From assembly GCA_949130495.1 (NCBI GenBank), contig OX422208.1, positions 686,727,702-686,791,701 of the forward strand: DNA of 64,000 nt. The letters run 5' to 3'. Source of the stretch: Sambucus nigra. Its lineage: Eukaryota; Streptophyta; Magnoliopsida; Dipsacales; Adoxaceae. Positions 48,130-58,527 of the stretch are shown piece by piece. The translations under genes and the position numbers were made by a program. How positions within the stretch are numbered: position 1 is the first letter of the stretch; every line of letters starts with the position of its first letter. Under the pieces are notes generated by a model that saw nothing but the letters and a program-made list of their open reading frames with translations, was not told the origin of the DNA and did no database searches.

Positions 48130-48810
48130 AATTGACTAGTTATGTTAGATTTCGTGAGGAAATGAAAATAGGTCTCCTTGAAGAACGAAGTCTGAGGTAA
48201 AGTACCAAATTACAACACATTTCACCTCTATTAAATGAGATATCTTTAGCAAAGAGTCACGTGTCACTCCAGGTGAAAGAATAGGATAGGACAAATAGGT
48301 AGGTGTCAGAGCTTAAGAATAACATGGTCAATGTTAACAATACCTTGGGACTCCGACAAATGAAATCGAGGGATTAGCCCAATTGTTTAGTCAATAACAT
48401 GGTTTTCCCTCCCAAATGCCTCCTCAAAATTTTCCCTCCCAAATGCCTCAAGGTTTCTCTTCCCAAGTGCGTCAGCCTACAACATTCCCCTACGAAGCGT
48501 CTCCACCTGTAACATTTTGTGGATCATTGTTGTTCATATACGGTGACTATGACGAGGAGTATTATTTAAGGGACCTGTCCAATAGCAGGGTTGTTGGCAT
48601 GTGCATGCTCGTTTCCATGAATGGAGGAACACTTGTCCATGGTCGCCCTTTGGAGGTGGGTGATCAGGCTTAGATTTTGGTTAATAAAATACAGGAGGGT
48701 TGCGAAGAGGAGCGTGGACATGTTTACTCCAGTGAAGGGCATATATTAAAATATTATCAAGATTGTTATATTGTATTTCCAATTCATTTGTTGGTCAAGA
48801 TTAGGAGATG
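48130..48810 (+). pseudogene. TNP1-like CACTA accessory protein remnant
   Basis: The open part (48416-48673) ends YYLRDLSNSRVVGMCMLVS, NGGTLVHGRPLEVGD. After a stop, the same frame continues with EGHILKYYQDCYIVFPIHLLVKIRR. This resembles the C-terminal domain of plant En/Spm-associated proteins (C.L....GG.V..G....., FP..LL). Lying upstream of TNP2 is unusual but does occur. The resemblance is from memory and moderate. Confidence 0.5.
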
Positions 48811-49079
48811 AACAATGTTTTCTTTGAGAATAAGTTTGTAATGTTTTAATTATGTGGGACTTTGTTGACATCATAAGTTATTTTAATTTTAATTTTTGGG
48901 GTTTAATGACATCTTAATTTGCTTGTTTTATTTCATATTTACTGAATGCTCGGGTTGAATGAATTTGAATGAATTTGCTGGAATTTTGTTGAATTATAAA
49001 CTCGGAGTTCATGTATCCAATATAACCTTCGTTTCAACCTATTTATATAGGTGACTCTAATTTTGAAGACTATTTAATA

Positions 49080-52000
49080 GTTTTCTCACAATACAAAGAG
49101 TGGATATGAGAGAGTAATAGAGTATTTGATAATCATGTAAAGGGCATTCGTTAATTCGTTAAATATGTAGATAAAAATCTTAACAGTGACAAGATTTGTG
49201 TCCGTGAAACTGTTGTATGAATGACAAATTTAATTATTCGAAAGACGTTGATCTTCATTTACTAAGGTGAGGTATGTCGCAAAACTATAAGATATGGACA
49301 TTCCATGGGGAAAATAATGTACTATATGTTTTGGAAGACTTATCGGTGCTCGATCGAGTAACGGAAGCCCACCGAGTGGAAGTGCTACAAGATTTTCCAG
49401 CATCGTTCTCTAACCAACCTAATTGATGGAACTTACAGAGTCCACCACCATCAAAACCACCAACCTATGGATACAAATAATGTGAATTATGACCAAGTCA
49501 ATGAACAAGTTAATGCTGGATTACCAGAGGATCGAGAATATATACGATTGAAAGCCGATGCAGCTAAACTATTATATAAAGATTGCACTGAAGATCACTC
49601 GGTATTATATACAATGATTGGTTTGCATAATCTGAAGAGTCGATTTGATTTTTCGGGCAACAACAAAAGCCAAATTCTTAAGTGGGTTAAAGATATTCTC
49701 CCTAAAGATAACACATTACAAAAATATTATCCTACCTTGAAGGGTTTAGGTTTAAAGTACAAATCCATGCATGTAGGCAAGTATGATTAAATATTGTACC
49801 GCAATGACACGGACAGAAGGATGAGTGTCATGTGTGCAGTGAATCAAGACATGTCCCTTCTGAGTGTGGAAAAGACAAGACTGTAAAATATCGTAAGTGC
49901 TCCAAGTTTCACATAAGGTTTTGAAGTATTTTTCCCTTGGGCCACTGTTAAAATGATCTTTCTCTGTACTGTGGATATCAGAGGCCATGATATGGCACGC
50001 TCGACACGAGGCAGGTGGTAATATCATGAGTCATCCAATTGATTCACTCATCTAGAATCTTCCAAATGCACGAAACCCTAAGTTTGCAAAAGAATCGCTC
50101 AACATTCGTCTTGCATTGTCAATCGATGGGTTTAACCCTTTAGGTAATTTAAACACTAATAAAAGTTATTTATAAGTTCTCATGCCGCCTTTAAGTATCC
50201 CTCCAAAACTTTGCATTAGAAAAGAGATTACATTATTGTTGTTGTTGATACATGGGCCAAAGGATGCCGATAACGATATTGATATTTTCTTAGCCCCGTT
50301 AATTAAAGAACTTAGAGTTGTGGGATGAACACATGAGGGAATTTGACACTCATAAGGGTGTAGAATTCACACTTAAAATAATGGTGTTATGGGTGATCCA
50401 CAAATTTCCTGCCCATGGGGGGGACCTTGTCCGATTATAACGTTCATAGTTATTACGGATGTCCTATTTGTGTGGAGGAAACTGAATTCAATTGGCTACA
50501 TCATCATGGTAAGATGATTTATGTCGATCATCGTAGATTTTTGCAGAACAGTCACCCTTTTAGGAATGATGGGTCTAACTTTTTACCTGTCGACCAAACC
50601 TTCTTGGATTTTTTATTATCAAATCGAGGAGAATGTGAAGGATGCAACTTCGAAGAATAAGTTTGTTAGAAAACAACCTCAGTTTGCAGTCCAGAAGCAT
50701 AAAGCTGGGGAGGATCCAAAAGAAACTGGTAAAAGGAAGTCATGGTCTGGACAATCAATCTTATTTGACTTATCATATTGGAAAGAGCACCGTGTAAGGC
50801 ATGTAATTGGTGTGATGCACGCAGAGAATAATTTTGCAAAACATATGATAGGAACAAGTTTGGGTGTATCTCATTCAAAAGATGGAGAGGCGGCACATTG
50901 TGATCTAAAGGCGATGAAAGAAATGGTGGCAAAAATATAATCCTACAATAGGAAGAAATTCGATTACCACTAGTACTTTCACTTGAACTACTAATGAGAA
51001 AAAGATCCTCCTAGATACATTCTCTTACTTGTTATCTGGTAATTTACGCAGGGTTGTAAGCTACCAAACAAATTATCTGAAATAGTGAAAGTCTCACAAC
51101 TATCACTCCATCATTCAATTAATCCCTCTGTTCTTTAGGAATTGATTTTTTACACAAATATCTCTGTAAGGTAATTATGCAAATTAGTATTTGCCTCACT
51201 TTACTTTGTGCAAAAGTGGTAAACATTAAGCACATTAAGGATGAGAAAACAACTTTAGTCAAGGTGACTTGTGTCTTAGAGAAATATTTTCCTCCGTAGT
51301 TCTTTGACATCAGCGTCCACTTTCTTATGCATCTATGTGATGGGGATTTATTATGTGGTCCCTTCAGGTATCGATGCATGTATCCTTTCGAGCACTTAAT
51401 GAAAACCTTCAAACATTACATTAAGAATACATGGTATATTGGAGAGTCAATTGCTGAAGAATACATAATAAAAGAATTACCGTTATACACTTGGGAACAT
51501 ATATCGGAATAAGGGCTTAGGAGGTTCAATCCTCATGGAGAACAAGGGATCGAGTAACCTGATGATTTTGAAGATGGATTTCCTTTCGGGAACCCTAAAG
51601 AGGTTAGACTCACCAATACGCAATAGGAGCAAACAAGTTGTTATGTCTTCGAATTGCAAAAAGAAGTTAAAGATTAGAGAGAGTAAGTAGCTATATATAT
51701 AAATTATTTTTGTTTGATTATCTATATTCTTTATATTACCATCTAAACTCTACAATTTCATGAACACGTTTAGAAAGTATGAGATATAAATTGCTTGAAA
51801 TCGGAAGAGAAATTGCACGGTGTGTGATTTTAGGGCTTGGGTATCAAAAGAGGCAATTACTACTTATTTAATTGTGGTTATTTATATATGTGTTGTAAAA
51901 CATGCCATGATTTAATTCCATTAATGAATGCAACTTTTAAAAAGAGGTGATGCCTCTTCAAGGCTTGTATGCCTAGCCAAAGGTCCTAATTTCCATACAA

Positions 52001-53640
52001 AGCATTTTAAAAATTTTCAAACCAATGGTTTTGATTTTTTCACATATTCGTGTGAGAAAAAACTATTGGCGCAAAATAGTGGTATATTAATATCTGCCTT
52101 GACTTCTTGTGTAGCTAGAAAAGGTGATAAAAATCCAAAGGACACGGGATTGCTTAAATAAGCTCTAATACCAATTTCAGAATGTGCAACATGATACTAA
52201 TTAAACCGAATTCATAAATTTCCAGGTTAACCTTATTTAATCGGTGTTAATTTTTAATCCAATTTAATTCAGCCCTAAAACATGCATCTAGGTGTAGTGG
52301 ATCATGACAACACAAATAAATATGAATTGCTGACTCACAGATTTTAGGAAAAATCCCCAAAGAGCAAAACCTTTTATTTCACTAATAATACTCACAATGA
52401 TTACAAGAAAAATCTGCAAACAATTATCGCAACAACCTCTCATAGGCCGCAACCTAAATTAGTAATGGAATTCCACAGCAACTCAACATGAACCGCAGTT
52501 CAGTCAGCCCGGGAACACCCACGAGTACTCTCTATTGACATGCATTAAGTCAGCCTAGTACCTCCCTCAAGTGGAACCTAATCAGTAGTAGGTTATCCTC
52601 CCTACAAGAGAAACTCAAGCAAAGTCATATCTTGGTTTCCAAAACAATTCACTAAAAACTATTGGGATTTCTGAATTGAAAACAAAAGGATTTGAACCCT
52701 AAATGAAGAAGACAAAGGTAATCTGTTGTTAGCAGTTTTTACAGAAAAAAATTCGTCAGGTCTTCTTAACGAAAGCGGAGCGATTTAACACGTTTTACAT
52801 AAAAAAAAACTTAAGGCGACGCTGTCGCTCGAACGGAACTCACTGTCACTCGAACGAGGTCTTATGTCGTTTGAACGACATATCGCGCGAGATGGTTAAG
52901 TCGTTTGAATGACTTACACAGGTCGCTCGAACGACCTTATTAAAAAAAAAAAAAAAATCTTTTTTATTTCAAAAGTCCGCCTCAACACTTAGAAAAATAT
53001 TTTTAACGAAAAACTACGCCTCAACACTTAGAAAATATGTTATAAAAATTATCCCAACACTCTGAGTGAACCGTAAAGTAACCAAAAAACAATCTTACCA
53101 AAATTAACCTCGCGGAGGATTGAATGTTGAAGAACTTTGATATTCGAATCCGTCTTCATGCATGATTGAACTTTAATAAGTCTTCGATGGTTGTAGCGGT
53201 ATATGACATACTCAACTGTAAATCGGATAATAAAATAATGTCCTCACACCTATTATGGGATTGTCTAATAAATTCTGGAACTAGATTAATTAGACTTTAA
53301 AGAAACCATCTTCTAATATGATTTGGTGAAGGTGGAGCACACTACGAATGGTTGTAAAGTTGATCCTCCCTCAAAATTGATAATGGTGGATTTATCTAAG
53401 ATAAAGAGTAGAGATTGCTTGATCGATGGGATTTTTATTTATGCCTTTCAAAATGTCAAGAAGGTATTCTACTCAAAGTGCATAGACGATGACAATTGGT
53501 CTGTTGCTATGCATGCATGAAAGGTTATGACTACATAAGCAAAAGCATTAAAGGCTCCTACAGAGTTCCATTTTGCTCTTGATGAAAACCCTAATTTGAA
53601 GGATCTTTTAGTTGATATAGACAAAAATTGAGTTTGGAAA
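49080..53640 (+). pseudogene. CACTA transposase TNP2 (transposase-associated, Tnp2, DUF4218, DUF4216)
   Basis: Domains are in the family order. The transposase-associated domain (49080-49330) has EYLDNHVKGI, DKICVRE and KIWTFHGE. The Tnp2 core (49500-50940) has LKADAAKLLYKDC, NIRLALSIDGFNPLGNL, GPKDADNDIDIFLAPLI, YYGCPICVEETE, HHRFL-like and SYWKEHRVRHVIGVMHAENN. DUF4218 (51060-51620) has CVLEKYFPP, MHLCDGDLLCGPFRYR and MYPFEHLMKTFKHYIKN. DUF4216 is split: FHTKHFKNF...LAQNSG (51930-52160), then YYGIV...VKVEHTTNGCKVD and NVKKVFYSK (53251-53520). LTR segment N separates the halves. Frame breaks are numerous. Its role is to cut and paste CACTA elements. Confidence 0.88.
52162..53248 (-). repeat. 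LTR with primer-site remnant (N), inserted in TNP2
   Basis: Plus strand GCTCTAATACCAA (52162-52174) is the complement of a TTGGTATTAGAGC primer site. The LTR (52183-53248, 1066 bp) runs from TGTGCAAC to TGTCCTCACA. The DUF4216 frame resumes at 53251. No internal coding remains, so it is a truncated element. It is related to F (18935-20052). It holds a palindrome-rich block at 52810-52935. Confidence 0.7.
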
Positions 53641-53895
53641 CATTATTTTATTGTTATTTAGTTAATCATTGTATGACAACCCTATTTGTATTGTATGTAT
53701 TGGAACAACCCTCGTATTTATTTACATTTGTGCATCTTCTACTCATATATTTAATTCTCTTTCACTTCTTTCCACGTCGTTCATATCTTGTATTTTTTTA
53801 GTAGATCTTATTAAAGTTTGAATGTGACACTCATAATAAACTGCCAATCTGAGGTAACCACAAGAATGGTCACGGTTTTTGTTGATGTTCACTAT

Positions 53896-54664
53896 CACTA
53901 CACCATATACCGGAGGTGGTCATGGATCTTGGAAATGACCAGCGCCACGAGTCACAGACCTCGGTCATGACCATTTTTGCCGTGACAAAAAATAGTGGTC
54001 ACGGACCTCATTCGTGACCCTAAATGGGGGTCACGGTCTCTCCCGTGATAATATTGGCTCTATGGTCAGGGATTTAATCCATGACCCAATGGTAATGGCC
54101 CAAATCCGCGACCAACGTAAGACAATATTGAATCCATGGTCATGGATATAATCCATGACCCCATGATCATGGTCTTGGATCGTGACTAGTTATTTATTTA
54201 TTTTTTAAAAAAATTGGGGGTCGCGGATTAAGGTCGTGGCCATATCCATTAAATAAAAAAATAAATTTATTTTTATGCACCCCCCAAACCCTCTATTCAA
54301 CAACCAATTAATATTTAATTTATCAATATTGTAACAACTTTATAATAATCACATCACATTGACCTGTTATCTCAGTATATTAATTTTAAGACAATGAAAT
54401 GCGGGAAATGAAACCACTATTTACAATTTTTGTAATTAAGAAAACTATGATCACCATTGATCACTTAACTAATTATCTTACATGTAAGGATGACTTATGA
54501 TTAATTGATCCAAACTTGAATACCACTCGCATGTGGGGACCAACCGTAGTTGTCAAACCTGCAAACCAAAAAAAATTGCAAAATTAATGTAGAGACAAGG
54601 ATACCAATTATGTATAATGTATGTTATATAAATTTCCACCAAATGCCATTTTTCAAATTGAGGA
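53896..54664 (+). mobile_element. Second CACTA left terminus M, cut by element C
   Basis: CACTACACCATATACC at 53896 is a canonical CACTA end. It is followed by 370 bp of GTCATGG / GTCACGG / CCGTGACC subterminal repeats and then AT-rich sequence to 54664, where the LTR of C begins. It points the same way as L. No right end is in view; the rest may lie beyond C. Confidence 0.65.
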
Positions 54665-56761
54665 TGTGGCCATCCCCAATCCTCGCAGTGGGTGGGCAGC
54701 GTGAGGGAGGATCCTAGGTCCCGCGCGTCCCTCTCGGGAGCCCTTCGGGCGGCGTCATTTGGGTGAGGTGAAAAACGTAGAGAGATGGAGTCGCCAGTCT
54801 ATTTTACTCAAAACAGACAAAAGAAATGGAGCCATCCCAAAGGACATCATTCAAAGACATACTGATGCATACGAAACTAAAATGATTCAAAAAGGGTCTG
54901 GAGGCTAAGTTACGAAATGGAAAGGTGTTAGGCACCCATTCCACCCTTATGGTCTCTCATGGGTTTTTGCTATTTTCCTTTATTTTCCCCGTGATATGTG
55001 TGCATGTGTATATATAGTGGATATAGGAATTATCGACTTGTACCATGGAAGAGGTAAAGCGAGTCATCCGTAGGAAGGTATAAAAATATTAGAAAATAGG
55101 ATTTACGCGATTATCCTTACGTTGATCGTTACGATGGAACGACAACGCATGTGGAATAATACACCATTAAGGACAAATTTATGTATATATATGTAATCTA
55201 GGAGGATTTAATTTAGAGATAATAGGAGATGAGAGAAAAATTAAAAATAGGACTCGAATCTCGAATTTTACCCCCGAGACGCCTACGTACCCTATAGAGG
55301 CATCAAAGTTCACGTAGTTCGCATGCAAAATGAGGGGTGAAGTTTATCCCATAAATCCAACCAGGGACTTCTCTTATTTGTGTGTGTGTGTGTGTGTGTA
55401 GAAAAAATGTTTTAGTTGTGATAAAAGTGTAAGAAAAGTGTGAGAATTCCCGTTTGGAATTTATGAGTAAACCCTCTTTTCTTGTTTTTTGGTTTTTTAT
55501 TTGTATGAAAATAAGAGATGTGCAATAATACTAAATAAAAACTATATTAGGATATGTGAGATGAGAGAATAAAAGTTCTAAGTAATAAAACAAGTTAATG
55601 CGAATTTATGAGAATTTAAGGAGAGAATTGAGAAAATTGGACCTTCTTGAAGATCTTGAGCTTGATCTTGAATGTTGGAGAGCATCCCTTGCACTTGGAT
55701 AATGATGGACAGTGGTTAATTCACCAAGTTTGATGAAAAGGATGGTGAAAAGCGAAGGTTGGAAAGGAATTTTGATGTGGAAATCGCGCTGACTTCGAGA
55801 GAGGTTTTCTGGATTTGTTGAGAGTGGTATGCTTATGATCTGGGGTCTTTTGTAATGAGGTCAAGTCCTCCTTTTTATCAGACTAGGGCATTATCGATCG
55901 GTATAGACCTGATCCTGCCAATTGGCAGGTGCGTTTAGGCACACTACCGATAGGCAAGGTCGGGGACCTGCCGTTTGGCAGTGTCTTTCATGCCTTTTCA
56001 GAAAATTGATCACAAAGCTCAAATCGTTGATCCGAGTCGTGCACAGGGTAGACCATTGGAAAGGTAATTCAGAGATATTAGAAAGTCCTTTGGACCACTC
56101 CCGGGTTCGGGAGTTGACTTTGGGTCAAATATGGCTCGGAAGCATTCGTCGATCCATTGGACGAGGAATCATCGGACGAAATGGATCGTTCGTCCGTATG
56201 GTAAGTTTGAATCATGCACGAAGCGGATTGTTGTAAAGTTTAGGAGACGTAATTTAACATTTCAAAGAGTTTGATCCAGTTCATGGAGTTGACTTTGGTC
56301 AACTGGGACTTGGAAGCATTCGGTGACCTTTCGGAGTAAAAGGGATCGTTCGTCCGTACCGTATGTCAGAATCGAGCACGGGGTAGACCGTTGGAAATGG
56401 GTTTCAGTTCCCTTTAAAGATTCATTCAGTCTTGATTGAGTTGAAGAGCTAGCTTAGGTTAAACGGAGCCTGGGAGCGCCCGGTGGCCTCCTAATTGAGT
56501 TTTGGGGGAAAATGGGTCATTCGTCTGCATGGTATGTCGGAATCGTGTAAGGGACAGACCGTTGGAAAGGGGTTTCAGGGACCTTCGAAGATTCATTCAG
56601 TCTTGGTCGAGCTGAAGACTTTAACTTTTGGTCAAATGAAGCGTGAGAGTGCTCGACGCCTTCTAGGTCAGTACTCGGGGTATGAATTGGGTTTGTAGTG
56701 ATGAAGGGAGGTGCTAAGGACCTAAGGGGAGTTAAAGGGGTAACAGAATGGGGTGTCTATA
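54665..56761 (-). repeat. Element C 3' LTR (2097 bp)
   Basis: Aligns with 20172-22098. The minus-strand start reads TATAGACACCCC where A has TGTAGACACCCC, a C-to-T type change of the terminal dinucleotide. It has four units of the roughly 170-bp module (about 56095, 56270, 56430, 56600) against three in A. GT run at 55378-55399. TATA-like box (minus TGATAAAAAGGAGG) at about 55868-55880. Dyads at 55914-55929 and 55968-55981. Confidence 0.92.
55914..55981 (-). promoter_or_regulatory. TGCC-N4-GGCA dyad cluster in the C LTR
   Basis: CCTGCCAATTGGCAGG (55914-55929) is a perfect 16-bp palindrome; CTGCC-GTTT-GGCAG (55968-55981) is a 5-bp-arm dyad; a half-decayed ACC-GATA-GGCA lies between them (about 55946). 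The cluster is 35-110 bases upstream of the LTR TATA-like box on the minus strand. Confidence 0.6.
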
Positions 56762-56776
56762 GAGCCCCTCGATGGG
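56762..56776 (-). other. Polypurine tract of element C
   Basis: Minus strand CATCGAGGGGCTC, immediately before the LTR start. Confidence 0.65.
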
Positions 56777-56824
56777 TGAGTTTGGAACAAATGATAGCCG
56801 TTGAATAGACTCCACATGATGCTT

Positions 56825-57815
56825 TTGAGGGAGGATGACCAATTCAGAGGGTCGAGGCCGATTTTGAGGACCTGAGGGAGCGAGGATGACCAATTCAGGG
56901 GTTCGATGTCGATTTTGAGGACCTAAGGAAATGAGGATGACAAATTCAGGGGGTCGAGGTCGATTCTGATGACCTAAGGGATGGTTTGGAGGAAAGGTTT
57001 AGGCCAATTCCTGAGGAGGTGCTGGGGATGACCGATTCTGCGAGTCAAAGCCAATTCTGAGGGCTTGAAGATGAGGGTGACCGATTCTGCGAGTCAAATC
57101 CAGTTCTGAGGGCTTGAAGATGAGGTTGATCGATTATACGGTTCGAAGCCAATTCTGAGGGCTTAAGTAGAGATGACCATTTCCGCGGGTCGAAGCCAAT
57201 TCTACGGGCTTAAGGTGAGATGACCAATTCTGCGGGTCGAAGCCAATTTTGCGGGCTTAAGGTGAGATGACCAATTCTGCGGGCTTAAGTAGAGATGGAC
57301 AATTATGTGGGTCGAAGCCAATTCTACGAGCTTAAGTAGAGATGACCAATTCTTTGGGTCAAAGCCAATTCTGCGGGCTTAAGTAGAGATGACCAATTCT
57401 ACGAGTCAAAGCCAATTCAATGGGCTTAAGTAAAGATGACCAATTCGACGGGTTAAAGCCAATTCTATGGGCTTAAGGTGAGATGACCAATTTTGCGGGT
57501 CGAAGCCAATTATGCGGGCTTAAGTAGAGATGACCAATTCTGCGGGTCAAAGCCAATTCTGTGGGCTTAAGTAGAGATGACCAATTATGCGGGTCGAAGT
57601 CAATTCTGCGGACTTAAGTAGAGATGATAAATTATGCGGGTCGAAGCCAATTATGCGGGCTTAAGTAGAGATGACCAATTCTGCATGTCGAAGCCAATTC
57701 TGCGGGCTTAAGTAGAGATGACCAATTCTGTGGGTCGAAGCCAATTATGCGGGCTTAAGTAAAGATGACCAATTCTGCGGGTCGAAGCCAATTTTGCAGG
57801 CTTAAGTAGAGATGT
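56825..57815. repeat. 47-bp minisatellite with diverged 48-58-bp leading copies
   Basis: The homogeneous part (about 57124-57815) has roughly 15 copies of a 47-bp unit. Each unit holds two CCAATTCTGCGGG blocks, one followed by TCGAAG and one by CTTAAGTAGAGATGA. The first copies (56825-57120) are longer and more diverged, and one unit near 57265 is shortened to 28 bp. It lies in the 3' untranslated part of a Tat element, a place known to generate plant satellites. Confidence 0.93.
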
Positions 57816-58191
57816 TCTTGGGTAACTCTACCGCTGAGATTTATCTTGTGTTTTTTTTTGTCTGGGGAGCCGATTGCTAGGGAAATATTTTGCAAAAATT
57901 TCACTAGGGAGGTGATTAGGTGGCCTAAGGTTTGGATGTATTACTTGGGGAAAATTGAGACCTTTGGGGTATAGGGGGCGATCTTTAGAGATCCTCCGGA
58001 GACATTGTCGGGAGGAGTTTTGCTTGGTTTTGGGGAGTTCCATAAGGGAAATAGGGGTTCCGCTTGAGGGAGTGCGAAATTTTCTTGGTGAAAATGTTCT
58101 AAATCCTTCCTGGGATTTTTAGGAATTTTCTGAGAATTTCTCAGGGTTATCTGGTATTTTCTGGGAATTTTTGTACGAAATTTTAAGGGGG

Positions 58192-58411
58192 TGTCGGTCA
58201 GCATGATACAAAGGGTGCCATTTAGCAGTGGCACAGACTTTTGGACTGCCTCGGGAAGGTAAGGGGTTAGTACCGATCGATGGTTAGGGGGTCAGTGCCG
58301 GTCGGCATGATACAGAGAGTGCCATTCGGCAGTGGCACGGACTTTTGGACTGCCTCAGGAAGGTAAGGGGTTAGTACCGATCGATGGTTGGGGGGTCAGT
58401 GTCGATCGGCA
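58192..58411. repeat. 104-bp tandem repeat (two copies plus) carrying dyads
   Basis: GCATGATACA recurs at 58201 and 58305, and GCATGG at 58409 (period 104). Each unit has TGCC-ATTC-GGCA and TGCC-GGTC-GGCA type dyads and TACCGATCGATGG. It sits just upstream of the TATA-like box of the antisense gene. From 57816 to 58190 the sequence is purine-rich with no gene. Confidence 0.88.
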
Positions 58412-58426
58412 TGGCCCTTGGCATAC

Positions 58427-58434
58427 TATTTAAA
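58427..58434 (+). promoter_or_regulatory. TATA-like box of antisense gene 1 in C
   Basis: TATTTAAAGGGG, about 95 bases before the ATG at 58528, with dyads of the 104-bp repeat directly upstream. No alternative TATA is nearer. Confidence 0.6.
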
Positions 58435-58527
58435 GGGGCGAATTCCCTTCCTTTTTCACAGCTTCTTGCTTTATTTCTTTCTGTGATTTTTCTCTGCAAA
58501 TTGTTCTAGCATTCCGATCTCTAAGAA

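Larger units (their letters stand above)
46973..53895 (+). mobile_element. CACTA (En/Spm) DNA transposon L
   Basis: The left terminus CATTACTCCATATACC (46973) is a one- or two-base variant of CACTACACCATATACC seen at 53896. It is followed by about 500 bp of GTCACGG / CCGTGACC subterminal repeats and then by TNP1-like and TNP2 sequence on the plus strand. No inverted right end (GGTATATGGTGTAGTG) is found, so the right terminus is lost. The transposase is full of stops. The right limit is set at the next CACTA terminus. Confidence 0.8.

Noticed and set aside
56825..57815. CRISPR-like repeat array
   Set aside because: Units are contiguous with no unique spacers, in a plant retrotransposon; it is a minisatellite.
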